The position numbers and the translations under genes are program-made. A stretch of 26,110 nt of DNA from Anaerolineales bacterium UBA6663 (GTDB taxonomy: Bacteria; Chloroflexota; Anaerolineae; Anaerolineales; UBA6663): contig DKKP01000224.1 of NCBI GenBank assembly GCA_002455335.1, forward strand, positions 1-26,110, given 5' to 3'. Shown here piece by piece: positions 8,024 to 17,011 of this stretch (positions within the stretch are counted from its first letter, which is position 1; each line of letters begins with the position of its first letter). The notes beneath the pieces were generated by a model, which was not told the DNA's origin, did not search any database, and was given only the letters and a program-made list of their open reading frames with translations.

Positions 8024-9106
8024 ATGAAAAGAGCGACGAGAACCGTCACCATCCGCGATGTGGCCCGGCGATCCGGCGTTTCGGTTACGACCGTTTCCCG
8101 GGTACTGAATAATCGTCTGGACGTTGCCGAAGAGACCACCAAAAAGGTCCAGGCGGTTGTCCACGATCTGGGGTATGGGTCCAGTCTGGCGGCGAGAGGT
8201 CTGCGCAGTCGCCGGACCAATGTGATCGGGTTGATCATCCCGGAGGTGGCCTCGCATTACTGTCAGGAGATCCTTCGCGGGGTCAACCGCACCATCGCGC
8301 TCCTCGACAAGAACCTGATCATCTACACAAGCGGGGTGCTGCAACGCGAGAACATCGCGCTCCATGAACGCTCGTCGGTCGGTCTGCTCAATGGCGGCAT
8401 CGCCGATGGCGTGATCGTGGTCACGCCAACCGCCACGCAGTTCGCCACCGATGCCCCGCTTGTGATCATCGACCCGAACAACGACAACCCAAGCTACCCG
8501 GCGATCATCGCAACCAATCGTGAAGGCGCGCTGTCGGCCGTCGACTATCTGATCAGCCTTGGTCACCGTCGTATCGCCCACATCTCCGGACGGCGGGAGT
8601 TGATCAGCTCGGTTCAGCGTCTCCAAGGCTATCGAGAGGCGCTTGAGGCAGCCGGGATTCCGGTGGATGAGGAGCTGATCGAGATCGGTGATTTCTCGAC
8701 CGCCACGGCCATCCCGTGTGTCCGGAACCTGTTGGCTCTGACCGATCGCCCAACGGCGATTTTCGCGTCGAACGATATGACGGCCATTGCTGTCTACGAG
8801 GTCGCGGCGGAGATGGGCTTGCGCATCCCGCAGGATCTGTCGGTGGTTGGGTTCGACAACTTGCGCGAGTCGGCCTTTCTTTTTCCGCCGCTGACGACGG
8901 TCGATCAGTCGGTTGAGAAGATGGGCGCCATGGCGATGGAGATCCTTGTCAAGCTGGTCAAAGGCGAACCCCTGACCCCGGAGGCAGACGATGCGCCCTA
9001 TCTGGTCAAGGTGCCGACCCAACTGGTTGTGCGGGGTTCTTGTGCGCCGGTATCGCCGCGATCGCCAACGAGAACCCATAACGCTGACTCGGCCGTCTCA
9101 CGGTGA
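8024..9106 (+). CDS. LacI-family transcriptional regulator (first copy)
   Basis: Probable repressor of the oligosaccharide uptake and hydrolysis genes that follow. The 360-residue protein has the LacI HTH (TIRDVARRSGVSVTTVSRVLNN, about 9-30), the hinge-helix region SSLAARGLRSRRT, and a periplasmic-binding-like effector domain with VIGLIIPE, SLGHRRIAHISG, RLQGYREALEAAGI, PTAIFASNDMTAIAVYE, DLSVVGFDN and PPLTTVDQ. The effector is unknown; a xylo-oligosaccharide is plausible from its neighbours. The ATG at 8024 has only a weak CGGA-type ribosome site, but the N-terminus matches the family. Its promoter overlaps a CCGG operator. A gap of 120 bp separates it from the binding-protein gene. Confidence 0.93.
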   Translation: MKRATRTVTIRDVARRSGVSVTTVSRVLNNRLDVAEETTKKVQAVVHDLGYGSSLAARGLRSRRTNVIGLIIPEVASHYCQEILRGVNRTIALLDKNLIIYTSGVLQRENIALHERSSVGLLNGGIADGVIVVTPTATQFATDAPLVIIDPNNDNPSYPAIIATNREGALSAVDYLISLGHRRIAHISGRRELISSVQRLQGYREALEAAGIPVDEELIEIGDFSTATAIPCVRNLLALTDRPTAIFASNDMTAIAVYEVAAEMGLRIPQDLSVVGFDNLRESAFLFPPLTTVDQSVEKMGAMAMEILVKLVKGEPLTPEADDAPYLVKVPTQLVVRGSCAPVSPRSPTRTHNADSAVSR

Positions 9107-9161
9107 GGCGTTTCATGGATAAGTGGGGAGGAAGCCTATTGCAGCAGCCCTGACCTAGCAC

Positions 9162-9173
9162 TCTGGCGCCAGA
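9162..9173. promoter_or_regulatory. 12-bp perfect palindrome upstream of the binding-protein gene
   Basis: TCTGGCGCCAGA is a perfect palindrome 53 bp before the start codon at 9227. It could be a regulator site, but it differs from the CCGG and GAAAACGTTTTC elements elsewhere in the window, and a 12-bp G+C-rich palindrome can occur by chance. I do not see a convincing promoter around it. Confidence 0.35.
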
Positions 9174-9226
9174 CGCGATCGATCAAGTCATCACACCAAT
9201 CGTTCAGCTAACACAAGGAGGCAGAG

Positions 9227-11245
9227 ATGTCTCAACGAATGAGCCGCCGCGAGTTTATTAAGTTCCTGACGACCACCACGGGCGGCATTGTGCTCGTGTC
9301 CTGTGGTCAGCAGGCCACCCCCAACGCGACCACACCCGACACGATCACGGTCGTGGAGACGAAGGAAGTTGAGGTCGTCCGCGAGGTCACCTCGACACCT
9401 CCGCCGGTCGTCCAGGAAGCGGTGGCGGATGTGCTTGGCACATTCCCGCGCCGTGAGACCCTGATTGTTCGACAACTCACCGGCCGGGTCGGCACGCCCG
9501 ACAACATGAATCTGTGGGTGGGCTGGAAGTGGCAAGACCGCGGCCTGCAGAACCTGGCCGACGAAGCGCTGTGGTCGGTCGATTTCGCCACCGGCGAGAT
9601 CGTCAGCGGCCTGGCCGACGGTGATCCGACCTACACCGCGGACTTCACAAGCCTCACGATCCCGCTGCGCCAGGGCGTCGCCTGGAACGACGGCCAGCCC
9701 TTCACGGCGGCCGACGTGGTCTTCACGGTGGAGACCCTGCAGAAGTTCGACGGCCTCAACGGCCATAGCTTCTTCGTGGATAACGTGGCCTCGGTGGAGG
9801 CCGTGGACGATCACACAGTCAAGTTCGATCTGAAGCAGGCCAATTCCCGGTTCCACACCACCTTCCTCGATCGCTGGGGCTGCACGCGCATCATGCCCAA
9901 GCACGTGTTCGAGAAGGAAGCCGACCCGGTCCAGTTCGGCTTCAACCCGTACGTCGGCTGCGGCCCTTACAAGCTGCACAGCTACGATCCTCAAGGCTTC
10001 TGGACGGCCTGGGAGAAACGCGAAGACTGGGCAAAGAGCCCGACCGGCATCCTCTATGGCGAGCCCAAGCCCAAGTTCATCGTCATCCAGGCATTCGACA
10101 ACGAAGGCGCCCAGATCTTGGCGCAGTTGACCCATCAGCTGGATGTGGCCGAGCTCTCGGCCGATGGCCTCAAGGCGCTCCTCGCGCAGTCCGCGACCTC
10201 ACGCGCGTATCAGCCGACCTTCCCGTTCGTGGTCAACAACGACCCGGCCATCACCGGCCTCGTGTTCAACACAGCCCGCGCTCCGTTCGACAACCTGGAT
10301 GTCCGCTGGGCGCTCCTGCTGGCGATCGAGATCGTGGAGTTCATGAGCATCGCTGTGGACACCACTGGTACCGTCAGCCCGATCCACGTCCCGCACCTTG
10401 GACCGTATCCCAAGCTGTACCATGGGCCGATGCAGGAGTGGCTGAAGTCTTTCACCATCGACGTCGGCGACGGCGAGACCTTTGCGCCCTACGATCCGGA
10501 TGTGCCCGCGCGTCTGGCCGCTTCGGCCCGCAGCCGCGGCTATGTCTTCCCGGAGACCCCCGAGTTCCTCGAGACGGCCTTCGGCCTGGGCTGGTATAAG
10601 TTCGCGCCGGAGATCGCCACCAAGCTGCTCGAGAAGAACGGATTCTCGAAGGACGCGAACGGCCAGTGGCTGCTGCCCGACGGCACGCCCTGGAAGGTCG
10701 TGTTCATGGCGGGCACGGTGCTCACCAACCACGAGGCGCGCAACGCCCTGGCGGCCGTGCAGCAGTGGAAGAAGTTCGGCATCAACGCCGAAGTGCTCAA
10801 CACCGAGAACGCAGCCGACCTGACGGCTGTCGGCGACTTCGACATCTACGGTGTCTGGCCAGGTCGCGAGCCCTGGGGCGCCGGACCCGACCTGTATCGC
10901 GTGCTCGACGACTGGAACTCGGCCTACATCAAGCCCGTGGGCGAGCGCAATCAGGCCAGCTATGCGTCGCGCTGGTCGAGCCCGGAGATGGACAACGTCA
11001 TCAAGGAGTTGCGCGAGACCGATCCGTTTGATACGGAGAAGGTCGTGGCGGTGGGCATCGAAGGCCTCAAGGAGGCCGTTCGGAACATGCCCGGCGTCCC
11101 GACGTACGGGTACATCGGCTTCGTGGGCTGGGATGAGCAGTATTGGACCAACTGGCCCGGCAGCGAGAATGCCTACAACGCGCCGTACACCCACTGGCCC
11201 AACTTCAAGTACTTCACGCCGTTCCTGAAACCCACCGGGAACTAG
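9227..11245 (+). CDS. Family 5 ABC substrate-binding lipoprotein with Tat signal (probable xylo-oligosaccharide receptor)
   Basis: Extracellular receptor of a Dpp/Opp-type importer. The 672-residue protein begins with a twin-arginine motif SRREFIKF (6-13), a mild hydrophobic stretch and lipobox LVSC (Cys26), so it is predicted to be exported folded through Tat and lipidated. A flexible spacer with VVETKEVEVVREV follows, a style common in Chloroflexota. The rest is SBP_bac_5: LADGDPTYTADFTSLTIPLR, GVAWNDGQPFTAADVVFT, CGPYKL and GLVFNTARAPFDNLDVRWALLLAI. Family 5 proteins bind peptides or oligosaccharides; the linked beta-xylosidases argue for xylo-oligosaccharides (inference). The start has a strong AAGGAGG site. 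A hairpin 19 nt after the stop separates it from the permease genes. Confidence 0.92.
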   Translation: MSQRMSRREFIKFLTTTTGGIVLVSCGQQATPNATTPDTITVVETKEVEVVREVTSTPPPVVQEAVADVLGTFPRRETLIVRQLTGRVGTPDNMNLWVGWKWQDRGLQNLADEALWSVDFATGEIVSGLADGDPTYTADFTSLTIPLRQGVAWNDGQPFTAADVVFTVETLQKFDGLNGHSFFVDNVASVEAVDDHTVKFDLKQANSRFHTTFLDRWGCTRIMPKHVFEKEADPVQFGFNPYVGCGPYKLHSYDPQGFWTAWEKREDWAKSPTGILYGEPKPKFIVIQAFDNEGAQILAQLTHQLDVAELSADGLKALLAQSATSRAYQPTFPFVVNNDPAITGLVFNTARAPFDNLDVRWALLLAIEIVEFMSIAVDTTGTVSPIHVPHLGPYPKLYHGPMQEWLKSFTIDVGDGETFAPYDPDVPARLAASARSRGYVFPETPEFLETAFGLGWYKFAPEIATKLLEKNGFSKDANGQWLLPDGTPWKVVFMAGTVLTNHEARNALAAVQQWKKFGINAEVLNTENAADLTAVGDFDIYGVWPGREPWGAGPDLYRVLDDWNSAYIKPVGERNQASYASRWSSPEMDNVIKELRETDPFDTEKVVAVGIEGLKEAVRNMPGVPTYGYIGFVGWDEQYWTNWPGSENAYNAPYTHWPNFKYFTPFLKPTGN

Positions 11246-11264
11246 GCAACCATCCGTGTCTGGT

Positions 11265-11297
11265 CAATCTGGGCGGGCGAAATGCCCGCCCAGATTG
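11265..11297 (+). promoter_or_regulatory. Perfect 14-bp hairpin after the binding-protein gene
   Basis: Arms 11265-11278 (CAATCTGGGCGGGC) and 11284-11297 are exact reverse complements with loop GAAAT. It begins 19 nt after the stop codon. Only mixed sequence follows (CGCCTTCG), so it is not a normal terminator; a stability element or leaky attenuator between the receptor and permease genes is likely (inference). Confidence 0.85.
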
Positions 11298-11395
11298 CGC
11301 CTTCGTTCGGCTGTCAGACGTCCAGCGGCACGCGGCGAGCCCGTTATGTCTGGGGTCTGTTGGATGAGCTGTTCATATCACGTGAGGTAGGCGCC

Positions 11396-12403
11396 ATGAC
11401 GTTTCTGAAGAGGTATCTCATCCCTCGTCTGATTCAATACGTGTTGGTCATCTGGCTTGGCATCACGGCCGTATTCCTGATCCCGCGGGTCCTTCCCAGC
11501 GACCCGGTCATGGCCATGATCGGCATGATGCGGGCGCGCGGTTCCACACTCGAGCCTGGCGCGATGGACGACATCATCGCCGACCTGACCGAGATGTATG
11601 GGCTCGAGGGCTCCTGGCTCGATCAGTACTGGGCCTTCTGGGGTCGGTTGTTCCAGGGCGACTTCGGCGTATCGTTTTTCAACTTCCCAGCGCGCGTCAA
11701 TGATCTGATCGGCAACGCCATGCCCTGGACGCTCGGGCTGCTGCTGACCACGACGATCCTCACGACCGTGTTCGGCAATATCATCGGTGGGTTGGCGGGC
11801 TATTATTCCAAGAAACCCTGGGCGCGAACCCTGGATGCCATCGCCATGGTCATTCGTCCGCTCCCTTATTACATCTTCGCCTTCGCCCTGATCCTGGTCT
11901 TTGGTTGGGTGGTGCGCTGGTTCCCGATCACGGGCGGCGCCTCGATCGGCGCGCAGCCCGCCCTGACCTGGCCGTATATCAAAGATGTCCTTTGGCATGC
12001 GTTCCTTCCGGGTCTGTCGCTCACACTCTTGGGCGGGGCTGTCACGTTCCAGACGATGAAGTTGCTCGTGCAGAACGTGAACGCCGAAAGCTTTGTCCAA
12101 TATGCGAAGTTGAGCGGCGTCACCGAAGGCCGCATCGTGAGCAAATACGTGATCCGCAATGCCTTGCTGCCGCAGATCACGGGCCTGGCGCTGTCACTCG
12201 GACAGATCTTCAGCGGGGCCCTGATCACCGAGATCGTCTACGGCTATCCGGGCGTGGGGATGTTGCTCTATAACTCCATCATCCGGGCCGACTACAACCT
12301 GATCATGGGGATCACGATCTTCTCGATCGTGGGGATCACGACAGCGATCCTGATCGTCGATCTGACGTATCCGTTGTTCGACCCGCGGGTAAGGTATTAC
12401 TAA
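11396..12403 (+). CDS. Dpp/Opp-type ABC permease, first subunit (DppB family)
   Basis: One half of the membrane channel of the oligosaccharide importer. 335 residues with about six transmembrane helices. It opens with the family N-terminus RYLIPRLIQYVLVIWLGITA followed by an export-side loop with LPSDPV, carries the coupling loop SFVQYAKLSGVTEGRIVSKY before RNALLPQITGLALSLG, then GALITEIVYGYPGVGMLLYNSI, and ends in DPRVRYY as usual for DppB. The frame is open from 11282, but the ATG at 11396 is preceded by GAGGTAG and begins at the family start. It is followed after 12 bp by the partner permease. The substrate is inferred from the operon. Confidence 0.94.
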   Translation: MTFLKRYLIPRLIQYVLVIWLGITAVFLIPRVLPSDPVMAMIGMMRARGSTLEPGAMDDIIADLTEMYGLEGSWLDQYWAFWGRLFQGDFGVSFFNFPARVNDLIGNAMPWTLGLLLTTTILTTVFGNIIGGLAGYYSKKPWARTLDAIAMVIRPLPYYIFAFALILVFGWVVRWFPITGGASIGAQPALTWPYIKDVLWHAFLPGLSLTLLGGAVTFQTMKLLVQNVNAESFVQYAKLSGVTEGRIVSKYVIRNALLPQITGLALSLGQIFSGALITEIVYGYPGVGMLLYNSIIRADYNLIMGITIFSIVGITTAILIVDLTYPLFDPRVRYY

Positions 12404-12415
12404 GGAGTCGATCTC

Positions 12416-13267
12416 GTGAAAGTCTTCCTGGACTTGTTCAAGGACTATCGATTCGTCTTCAGTTTCGTGGTCCTTGTGTTCATCCTGATCCTGGCCTTGA
12501 TGTCGTTCGCTTCGCCGTTCGATCCGACGCTCTGGAACGTCGTCCCACGCGATATGCCGCCGTCGGGTGAATACTGGCTGGGCACCGATTCGAATGGGCA
12601 GGACATCTTCTGGCAGGCCACGTTCGCGGTGCGAAACTCGCTCATCATCTCGCTCATCGCGGGATTGGTGTCGCGCGTGATCGCCATCCTGGTCGGGATG
12701 GTGGCCGGGTATAACGGCGGCGCCACCGATCGTGTGCTGATGTTCATCAGCGACGGCCTGCTGGTGATCCCGATCTTCCTGATCTTCGTGCTCCTGTCGA
12801 TGCTCATGCGCGAGTACATGAACCTTGCCCTGTTGGGGTTGATGTTGTCGCTGTTGAGCTGGCCCTGGGACGCACGCCTGATCCGTTCGGTGATCTTGAG
12901 CCTGCGCGAGCGCGAGTTCACCAAGACCGCGATCCTCTCGGGTACGGGGACGGTGAGCCTTGTGCTCAAGGAGTACCTGCCGTTCGCCACGCCCCTGATC
13001 TTCTCGACCCTGATCAACAACATCGCCTTTGCGATCGGGCTTGAAATCACGTTGGCGTTCCTCGGGCTCGTGAACCTCACCATCCCGACGCTGGGGACGA
13101 TGCTCAATTGGGCCATCACGTATCAGGCGATCCTATTGGGGCGCTGGTACTGGGTGCTAACCCCGGTGGTCCTGTCGCTCTTCCTGTTCATCGCCCTGTA
13201 TTGGCTGTCGGTCAGTATCAGTGAGTATCTGGATCCGCGCACGCGCATCCAGCGGGTTGGAGCGTAG
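12416..13267 (+). CDS. Dpp/Opp-type ABC permease, second subunit (DppC family)
   Basis: Second membrane half of the importer. 283 residues, GTG start with an AAGGAG site. Family markers in order: the first helix FVFSFVVLVFILILALMSF, the periplasmic loop with YWLGTDSNGQDIFWQATFAVRNSL (DppC proteins have LGTDxxGRD), AILVGMVAGYNGGATDRVLM, a coupling loop REREFTKTAILSGTGTVSLV, LEITLAFLGL, and DPRTRIQ at the end. The replacement of Arg by Gln in GTDSNGQD occurs in carbohydrate-type members as far as I recall. It stops 4 bp before the first ATPase gene, so translation is tightly linked. Confidence 0.93.
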   Translation: MKVFLDLFKDYRFVFSFVVLVFILILALMSFASPFDPTLWNVVPRDMPPSGEYWLGTDSNGQDIFWQATFAVRNSLIISLIAGLVSRVIAILVGMVAGYNGGATDRVLMFISDGLLVIPIFLIFVLLSMLMREYMNLALLGLMLSLLSWPWDARLIRSVILSLREREFTKTAILSGTGTVSLVLKEYLPFATPLIFSTLINNIAFAIGLEITLAFLGLVNLTIPTLGTMLNWAITYQAILLGRWYWVLTPVVLSLFLFIALYWLSVSISEYLDPRTRIQRVGA

Positions 13268-13271
13268 CGCC

Positions 13272-14286
13272 ATGGATGCAGCCACACCAGCAAAGAAGAA
13301 AGCCATCATCCGGACCGATAAGCTCCAGGCCTATTACATCCTGGATATGCAGGGCACCCAAAAGATCGTCAAGGCCGTGAACGACGTCAGCCTGACGATC
13401 TACGAAAACGAGATCTACGGCATCGCCGGCGAAAGCGGCTGCGGCAAGACGACCCTGCTCAAGGCCCTGTTCAACGACTTCGTCCCGCCCATGCGCCTCA
13501 CGGGCGGGAGCATCTTCTACCTGCTCGATGGAGACCGCGAGGTCGATGTCACTGGGTTGAGCCCGGATGAGATGCGCCAGCTGCGGATGGAGTACATCTC
13601 CTACATCCCGCAGGGCTCGATGAGCGTCTTCAACCCGGTGCTCAAGCTGAAGGAGACCTACGAGGATTTCGTCGGCAGCCATCGCAAGGGGCAGAGCCGC
13701 GAGGAGACCTTCGAGTTGGCCCGTCACCAGATAGAGGTGCTGGGCCTGCCGGCCAACGTGCTCGAGCTCTATCCGCACCAGCTCTCAGGCGGGATGCGCC
13801 AGCGCGTGACGATCGCGCTGGCCTCGCTGCTCAGGCCGCGCGTCATGATCGGCGATGAACCGACCACGGCGTTGGATGTGGTCGTACAGCGCGGCGTGAT
13901 CCAGATGCTGACGACGATCCAGAAGGATATGCAGAACACGATCATCCTTGTCACGCACGACATGGGCGTGCATGCCAATATCGCCGACCGGATCGGGATC
14001 ATGTATGCCGGCAAGATCGTCGAAGAGGGTCCGACCACCCAGATCTTCAGCGAGCCGCTGCATCCGTACACTCAGTTTCTGATCAACTCGTTGCCGAAGT
14101 TCGGCGACAAGAACGTGCGCGGCAGCGTACCTGGCAGCCCGCCGTCGCTGGCCGACCTGCCATCGGGTTGCCCCTTCCACCCGCGTTGCCCGCACGTCAA
14201 AGACATCTGTCGCCAACAAATGCCAGATTTCTCACATCCCGACGAGAATCACAAGGTCGCCTGCTGGCTGATTGGAGAGGGGAACC

Positions 14287-14294
<8 letters not shown>
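13272..14294 (+). CDS. Oligosaccharide/peptide ABC transporter ATPase, DppD family
   Basis: First of two ATPases of the importer. 340 residues starting at the ATG at 13272, four bases after the dppC stop; the longer frame from 13221 overlaps dppC and is rejected. Walker [10 protein letters not shown], signature LSGGMRQR, Walker [14 protein letters not shown] and the switch His in VTHDMG are all present. The C-terminal oligopeptide-transporter extension contains [20 protein letters not shown] followed by further cysteines (PHVKDIC, VACWL). This four-Cys pattern is typical of DppD/OppD, and an iron-sulfur cluster there has been reported for a mycobacterial homologue, as I recall. Its last 8 bases overlap the next gene (ATGGATAA). 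Confidence 0.94.
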
Positions 14295-15264
<970 letters not shown>

Positions 15265-15365
15265 TCCCGCCCACGACCCGGCGCGTTCCCAAAGACCTGG
15301 GGCGCGCATGGCGCGCGGCCACGGGGCGTCGGGCCTTATCAGTCTTCCACGAAGGGAGCTGCCGC

Positions 15366-16967
15366 ATGTCTGGAACGTATCGCAATCCAATCTTGCCGGG
15401 CTTTTATCCGGACCCCTCGGTCTGTCGGGTGGGCGATGACTACTACCTGGTCAACTCGACCTTCGAGTACTTCCCGGGGTTGCCGATCTTTCACAGCCGA
15501 GATCTGGTCCACTGGCGCCAGATCGGCCACGTCCTCGATCGTCCGTCGCAGCTGCCTCTCGACGGTGTGCGGGCCTCGGGTGGGTTGTACGCGCCAACCA
15601 TCCGCTATCACAAGGGGACGTTCTACGTCATCAACACCCTGGTGGACGGCACATCGAAGGCCGGCAACTTCATCGTGACGGCGACCGACCCCGCCGGGCC
15701 CTGGTCAGAGCCGTACTGGCTCGAGGGTGCTCCGGGGATCGACCCTTCCTTGTTCTTCGACGACGACGGACGCGTCTGGTACACGGGCAACCGCATCCCG
15801 GCCGTGACAGAGTTCGAAGGCCATCGCGAGATCTGGCTGCAGGAACTCGACCTGCAAACGATGAAGCTTGTCGGTGACACGGTTTCTTTGTGGGCTGGGG
15901 CCCTCAGGACCGGTGTGCACGCGGAGGCGCCGCACCTCTACAAGGTCAACGGCCTCTACTACCTGATGATCGCGGAAGGCGGGACGTCGCACGACCACGC
16001 CGTGACCATCGCCCGCAGCACGCACATCGCTGGGCCGTACGAGGGCAACAAGCGCAACCCGATCGTGACCCATCGGCACCTCGGGCTGGATCACCCGATC
16101 GTGGGCACCGGGCATGCGGATCTCGTCGAGACCCAGAACGGCGAGTGGTGGATGGTCCTCCTGGCCATGCGGCCGTACGACGGGTACTTCTACAACCTCG
16201 GCCGCGAAACCTTCCTGGTGCCGGTGCGCTGGGAGGACGGCTGGCCGGTGGTGGCCCCGGGCGTTGGACGGGTCGAGGCCGTGATGCCGGCCCCGAACCT
16301 TCCGCAACAGCGCTGGCCGGCCACGCCCGCCTGTGACCCCTTCGAAGCGCCCACGCTTGCGCCGGAATGGAACTTCCTACGCACACCGCGCGAGGCGTTC
16401 TGGAGCCTCAGCGATCGACCGGGCTACCTGCGCCTACGGCTGCGGCCGGAGCGTCTGTCGGAACTGGCCAACCCGAGTTTCGTGGGCAGGCGGCAACAAC
16501 ATATGCGCTTCACCGCCCGGACGGCGCTCGAGTTCAAGTCCGGGCACACGCATGAGTGCGCGGGGCTGGTTTTATTGCAGAACAACGAGTACCATTTGCG
16601 GTTTGTGGTGACCGGCGGCGCGACTCCAAAGGTCCGTCTTGAGCGGCGCGCCACGCCGGAGCCCAATCCGCAGCTGCTGCCGATCCTCACGGGCACTGAG
16701 ACATTGTTGGCCGAGAGCCCCATCGAAGGCGAGCGCTTCTACCTGAAAGTCGAGGCGGACGGGCAGGCGTACAGCTTCTACATCGCCACCGAGCTGGAGG
16801 CCTGGCGGCCGCTGGCTGAGGGCGTGGATGGGCGTCTGCTGAGCACGTCGTATGCTGGCGGCTTTGTGGGTGCCTATCTCGGGATGTATGCCAGCAGCAA
16901 CGGGCAGCCGAGCGCGAACACGGCGGACTTCGATTGGTTCGAATATACAGGGCTTGATGAGCTTTGA
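15366..16967 (+). CDS. GH43 beta-xylosidase (possible arabinofuranosidase side activity), cytosolic
   Basis: Hydrolyses xylo-oligosaccharides from the non-reducing end to xylose. The 533-residue protein matches two-domain GH43 xylosidases such as the Selenomonas enzyme. The N-terminal five-bladed propeller has the base Asp16 in GFYPDPS, the modulating Asp126 in GIDPSLFFDDDG and the acid Glu187 in HAEAPHLYKVNGLYYL. The C-terminal beta-sandwich (about 320-533) ends in ANTADFDWFEY. There is no signal peptide, so it acts on imported substrate. The start at 15366 has AAGGGAG upstream; the longer frame from 15129 overlaps the ATPase gene. Position after the importer and before a GH3 enzyme supports a xylo-oligosaccharide operon. 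Exact specificity cannot be read from sequence. Confidence 0.93.
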   Translation: MSGTYRNPILPGFYPDPSVCRVGDDYYLVNSTFEYFPGLPIFHSRDLVHWRQIGHVLDRPSQLPLDGVRASGGLYAPTIRYHKGTFYVINTLVDGTSKAGNFIVTATDPAGPWSEPYWLEGAPGIDPSLFFDDDGRVWYTGNRIPAVTEFEGHREIWLQELDLQTMKLVGDTVSLWAGALRTGVHAEAPHLYKVNGLYYLMIAEGGTSHDHAVTIARSTHIAGPYEGNKRNPIVTHRHLGLDHPIVGTGHADLVETQNGEWWMVLLAMRPYDGYFYNLGRETFLVPVRWEDGWPVVAPGVGRVEAVMPAPNLPQQRWPATPACDPFEAPTLAPEWNFLRTPREAFWSLSDRPGYLRLRLRPERLSELANPSFVGRRQQHMRFTARTALEFKSGHTHECAGLVLLQNNEYHLRFVVTGGATPKVRLERRATPEPNPQLLPILTGTETLLAESPIEGERFYLKVEADGQAYSFYIATELEAWRPLAEGVDGRLLSTSYAGGFVGAYLGMYASSNGQPSANTADFDWFEYTGLDEL

Positions 16968-17011
16968 GCCTGTGGCGATGCTCATCTGCCTTTTTCGGAA
17001 AAGGACCTGCT

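Noticed and set aside
7979..9079. 366-codon open frame on the minus strand
   Set aside because: Antisense to the first lacI gene, which has a full LacI domain pattern and its own promoter.
15302..15316. GCGCGC-ATG-GCGCGC inverted repeat before GH43
   Set aside because: GCGCGC is self-complementary and common in this base composition; the stem is too short to interpret.
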